From positions 1 to 61,257 of the forward strand of contig NZ_FMTT01000035.1 of the NCBI RefSeq assembly GCF_900100345.1: a stretch of 61,257 nt of DNA. The letters run 5' to 3'. Shown here piece after piece: positions 58,798 through 61,257 of this stretch (positions within the stretch are counted from its first letter, which is position 1; each line of letters starts with the position of its first letter). Position numbers and translations under genes: made by a program. The notes beneath the pieces are model-generated. The model saw only the letters and a list, made by a program, of their open reading frames with translations, did no database searches and was not told where the DNA came from. Source of the stretch: Paenibacillus tianmuensis. GTDB lineage: Bacteria; Bacillota; Bacilli; Paenibacillales; NBRC-103111.

Positions 58798-60558
58798 CTA
58801 GTTGCTGCTTATAATCGGGTCAACAGGCTTAAGTGCTGCAACATCAATCAAGCCTTGGTCAGTAATGGCGTAACTTGGAATCGTGAGAGTAACAAACGAG
58901 AGACTCAACATAGGAGATTCCATCTGGCAGCCTATCTCTGCCAAGTAATTCTGCATAGCTGCAAGCACCTTGGCGGATTCGATCCCGTCCTGTGTGCACA
59001 GCAAACCGCAAATAGGCAGTGCCAATTCATACAAAACTTTGCCCTCATTTACAACGACGATGCCGCCTCCCAACTCGCCAAGTCGATTGATTGCCATCGC
59101 CATATCGTTTGCATCGGCACCAATCGCGGTGACATTGTGATGGTCATGACCAACAGAGGTGGCCACGGCACCGCGTTTAAATCCAAATCCTTTTACAAAG
59201 GCACGTCCGATACTACCATTTTTTCCATATCGCTCAATGCAGGCAACATGTAGAATATCATTGGTAACATCAGGTTTAATGACGCCATCTTCCACCGACA
59301 ATTCAGCTTCCAGAGCGTCGGACAGCAAGGTGTGGCCATGAGTCCCAATGACTCGTACCTTTGCAGAAGACTTCGCATTGTCAACACGCAAAACCAAATC
59401 ATCGGCCGTCATCTTCTTAGGCAGATGTACGGTATTACGCATAAAATCAGGGTAATCATAAGGTTTGAATTCATAGATAACCTTGCCGTTTTCCACCACT
59501 AGCTCTCCGTTGGCAACAACGTCAACCACAGTACAGTTCTCCAAGTCTGACAGGAACACAACATCGGCGCATTTTCCAGGTGCAATACTGCCGTAGCGGT
59601 CATCAACCTTTAAGCTTTCCGCAGGATTGATCGTTACCATCTGTAATGCAACCACTGGGTCAACACCCTCCTGAACGACCATGCGCACTTTGTGGTCAAG
59701 ATGCCCGTTCGTGAGAATGTAGTGCATATCGATATCGTCGCTGACTATGGAACAATAACGAGGATCAACCTGATTTTCCGTTATTACTTTGATACACGCC
59801 TTCAAGTCTTTCGCTGCGCTGCCTTCACGGATCAGTACTCGTATACCGTGACGCAATTTGTCCAATTCTTCATCCGCTGCTACACACTCGTGATCAGAAC
59901 GAATGCCAACAGATGCATAGGCATTTAGTTCGGGACCGCGAAGCTCAGGGGCGTGGCCCTCCAAAGTTTTTTTGTATTTGTCAGCGAGTTCTTTGATGCG
60001 TACAAACATCGGATTTTTGCTTAGCACAGTATGGGGAGTGGTTTCCGCAAAACCAATAGCGCTCGGCATAGAAATAAGTTCGTCCAAAACATCTGAATCC
60101 ATCGTGGCGCCAACGGTTTGAACAGTCTCGTCCTCCTGAGTAAAGCCAAGAATAGGGTTGAGCAGCTTGACAGGAAGCCCTTCCGCCTCCTTAAGGACTT
60201 CTTTGATTGCTTTATACCCTGAAACAATAGACACTTCCATGACATCAGACGCAACAGCAGTTGTGCCTTTTGTAAGGACGACGCGGTTAAATTCCGTAAA
60301 GGAAAGCATGCTGCTTTCAAAGTGGATATGTGCGTCGATAAATCCAGGCGCCAAATATTTACCTTTAGCATCAATCACCTTGGTTTTTTCTCCAATGCAG
60401 CCCGGGGCTAGTTCGCCAGTAGCCGCAATTACTCCATCAGCAATAGCAATATCTGCAAGATATATTTCTTTAGTTAAGACATTAACCAACTTGCCATTTT
60501 TAATTACAACATCGGCTGGTTGTTTTCCAAGTGCTACGTCGATTACATGACCGTTCAT
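58798..60558 (-). CDS. ade: Adenine deaminase
   Basis: 586 residues. Amidohydrolase metal site HIHFESSML near 77-85, LGFTQEDETVQ, SDDIDMHYILTNGHLD near 270-285, and the C-terminal VGHDHHNVTAIG and MAMAINRLGELGGGIVVVNEG blocks all match bacterial Ade. It converts adenine to hypoxanthine with a Mn/Fe centre. GGAGGT lies before the ATG. Moderately AT-richer than its neighbours. A fragment of an NCS2 purine permease lies directly upstream, probably the decayed partner transporter. Confidence 0.95.
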   Translation of the reverse strand: MNGHVIDVALGKQPADVVIKNGKLVNVLTKEIYLADIAIADGVIAATGELAPGCIGEKTKVIDAKGKYLAPGFIDAHIHFESSMLSFTEFNRVVLTKGTTAVASDVMEVSIVSGYKAIKEVLKEAEGLPVKLLNPILGFTQEDETVQTVGATMDSDVLDELISMPSAIGFAETTPHTVLSKNPMFVRIKELADKYKKTLEGHAPELRGPELNAYASVGIRSDHECVAADEELDKLRHGIRVLIREGSAAKDLKACIKVITENQVDPRYCSIVSDDIDMHYILTNGHLDHKVRMVVQEGVDPVVALQMVTINPAESLKVDDRYGSIAPGKCADVVFLSDLENCTVVDVVANGELVVENGKVIYEFKPYDYPDFMRNTVHLPKKMTADDLVLRVDNAKSSAKVRVIGTHGHTLLSDALEAELSVEDGVIKPDVTNDILHVACIERYGKNGSIGRAFVKGFGFKRGAVATSVGHDHHNVTAIGADANDMAMAINRLGELGGGIVVVNEGKVLYELALPICGLLCTQDGIESAKVLAAMQNYLAEIGCQMESPMLSLSFVTLTIPSYAITDQGLIDVAALKPVDPIISSN

Positions 60559-60594
60559 ACTTAAACTACCTCCAATGATTTTTGTTTGAAAAAA

Positions 60595-60807
60595 CTAACT
60601 GCTTTTAGGCACAGTTGTAAAAGCGCTTTCAGTTGTCACAATAGCAACATACAACAAAATTGGAGTAACAACTGCAGTGACATCATCCCGATTTTCTTTT
60701 TTTCGAAGTTTCCGCGCCATGTAGGCAAAATAAATGTTGTCAATTAGCAACCCCATGGCCGCGCCAGGGATAATTCGCCCGAATACAATATGTGCCGGTA
60801 TTTCATC
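60595..60807 (-). pseudogene. NCS2-family permease fragment
   Basis: The minus strand encodes EIPAHIVFGRIIPGAAMGLLIDNIYFAYMARKLRKKENRDDVTAVVTPILLYVAIVTTES and stops at 60595. The PxHIVxGRIIPG...NxYxAYMARxL opening resembles the N-terminus of NCS2 xanthine/uracil-type permeases, then it jumps to a short tail, with about 400 residues missing. No start codon is present. Upstream to 60910 shows no gene. Confidence 0.6.
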
Positions 60808-60914
60808 TCCTCACTTTTTATAATTATGACACGGGCTTAAAAAGAATTGTAAAGCCTACAATGATTATAAGGTCAACATTTTTAACTATACTGGACAGTG
60901 AAAAGTTCTCACGC

Positions 60915-61257
60915 TTAAGAAGCCAACAAATCGGCGTCAACAATAGAGGTGTCCTGCTTGGAACGGATTATTTTCGTTATGGATAAATGCGGATTTTGGG
61001 CAAACAGGCGAAAAATCGACTTGCGTAAATACACCGTCACGGTCGCTTCCGAAACGATGGTCTTGGACGGGGTTCTCAAATAGCGAAAGAAGAGGCCGGG
61101 AACCCGCTCGGAAAAACGCAAGGCGATCAGTTGCACCAGTCCCGTCGCAATACAACTGCACATCACAAATCCTTCGATGGCCTGAAGAGTCAATCGAATC
61201 CGTTGTCTATCTGTTTCGTCCGTCACTTGCTCCAAGGGATGAGGCTCCCCCTTTCGG
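60915..61257 (-). CDS. Transposase C-terminal part (IS4-like), cut by the window edge
   Basis: The frame is open from the window edge (RKGEPHPLEQVTDETDRQRIRLTLQAIEGFV) to a stop at 60915, about 113 residues. The pattern DRQRI...LxAIEGFVxCxxIATGLxQLIALRF resembles C-terminal regions of IS4-type transposases. The catalytic DDE part lies outside the window. The assignment to IS4 is tentative. Confidence 0.5.
   Translation of the reverse strand, partial: RKGEPHPLEQVTDETDRQRIRLTLQAIEGFVMCSCIATGLVQLIALRFSERVPGLFFRYLRTPSKTIVSEATVTVYLRKSIFRLFAQNPHLSITKIIRSKQDTSIVDADLLAS

Noticed and set aside
1..61257. tRNA, rRNA or a prophage module
   Set aside because: No tRNA-like or rRNA-like sequence was recognised, and the fibre-like repeat gene has no neighbouring phage structural or lysis genes.

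Overview
The window looks like a chromosome segment of a spore-forming member of the Bacillota, most likely Paenibacillus or a close relative. This rests on GC-rich genes with Bacillus-type ribosome binding sites, homologues of Bacillus proteins (GtaB, TuaD/Ugd, CgeB-like, YkoEDC, TenA, Psd), a FapR-type operator, a TPP riboswitch and candidate sporulation promoters. No rRNA or tRNA gene was seen. Genus is inferred from gene content, not from a database search.

Layout. 1-4.3 kb: a cut-off IS5-like transposase, a TetR/nitroreductase divergent pair with GTTGT-N4-ACAAC operators, and an ECF41-type sigma factor with a flavodoxin-fold quinone reductase. 4.3-16.4 kb: a sugar-nucleotide and glycosyltransferase locus with UDP-glucose pyrophosphorylase, UDP-glucose dehydrogenase and UDP-glucuronate decarboxylase (predicted output UDP-xylose), two GT2 genes, two modules of GT61 plus epimerase, a methyltransferase-like gene, and a stand-alone fabH under a FapR-type operator. 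16.5-24.5 kb: a long leftward operon resembling spore polysaccharide (sps/cge) genes. It holds three GT2 genes, an RmlD-like reductase, a small very basic protein, two CgeB-like glycosyltransferases, rfbC, rfbD and a 23-codon stub of rfbA. 24.6-38.3 kb: a 1027-residue exported LRR/MORN-repeat protein, an MFS exporter, a DeoR regulator, and a 1952-residue protein made of about 165 decapeptide repeats, followed by a GT4 gene.

38.4-61.3 kb is mostly housekeeping and accessory genes: tag, broken EcsC and cupin genes, a lipase, MarR/pirin, a B-type heme-copper oxidase behind an FNR/CRP-like box, a nucleotidyltransferase, a TPP-riboswitch operon (ykoEDC-tenA), psd, a deleted Fsr-like MFS pseudogene, a MocR regulator with a GNAT gene, an alpha/beta hydrolase, glutaminase and adenine deaminase. 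Several decayed remnants lie here (IS630-like, NCS2 permease, an unidentified membrane protein), and the window ends in another transposase fragment.

How the genes may work together: the most interesting idea is a sporulation-timed surface system. The giant repeat protein has no signal peptide, ends in a compact domain, and is preceded by AC-N17-CATANNNTA, a full match to the SigmaK consensus. The same pattern precedes the methyltransferase-like gene at 12.3 kb, and a SigmaK-like -10 precedes the sps-like operon. I infer a mother-cell-made fibrous spore surface protein together with glycan enzymes that could decorate it. The sequence motifs are visible; the spore-fibre role is inference.
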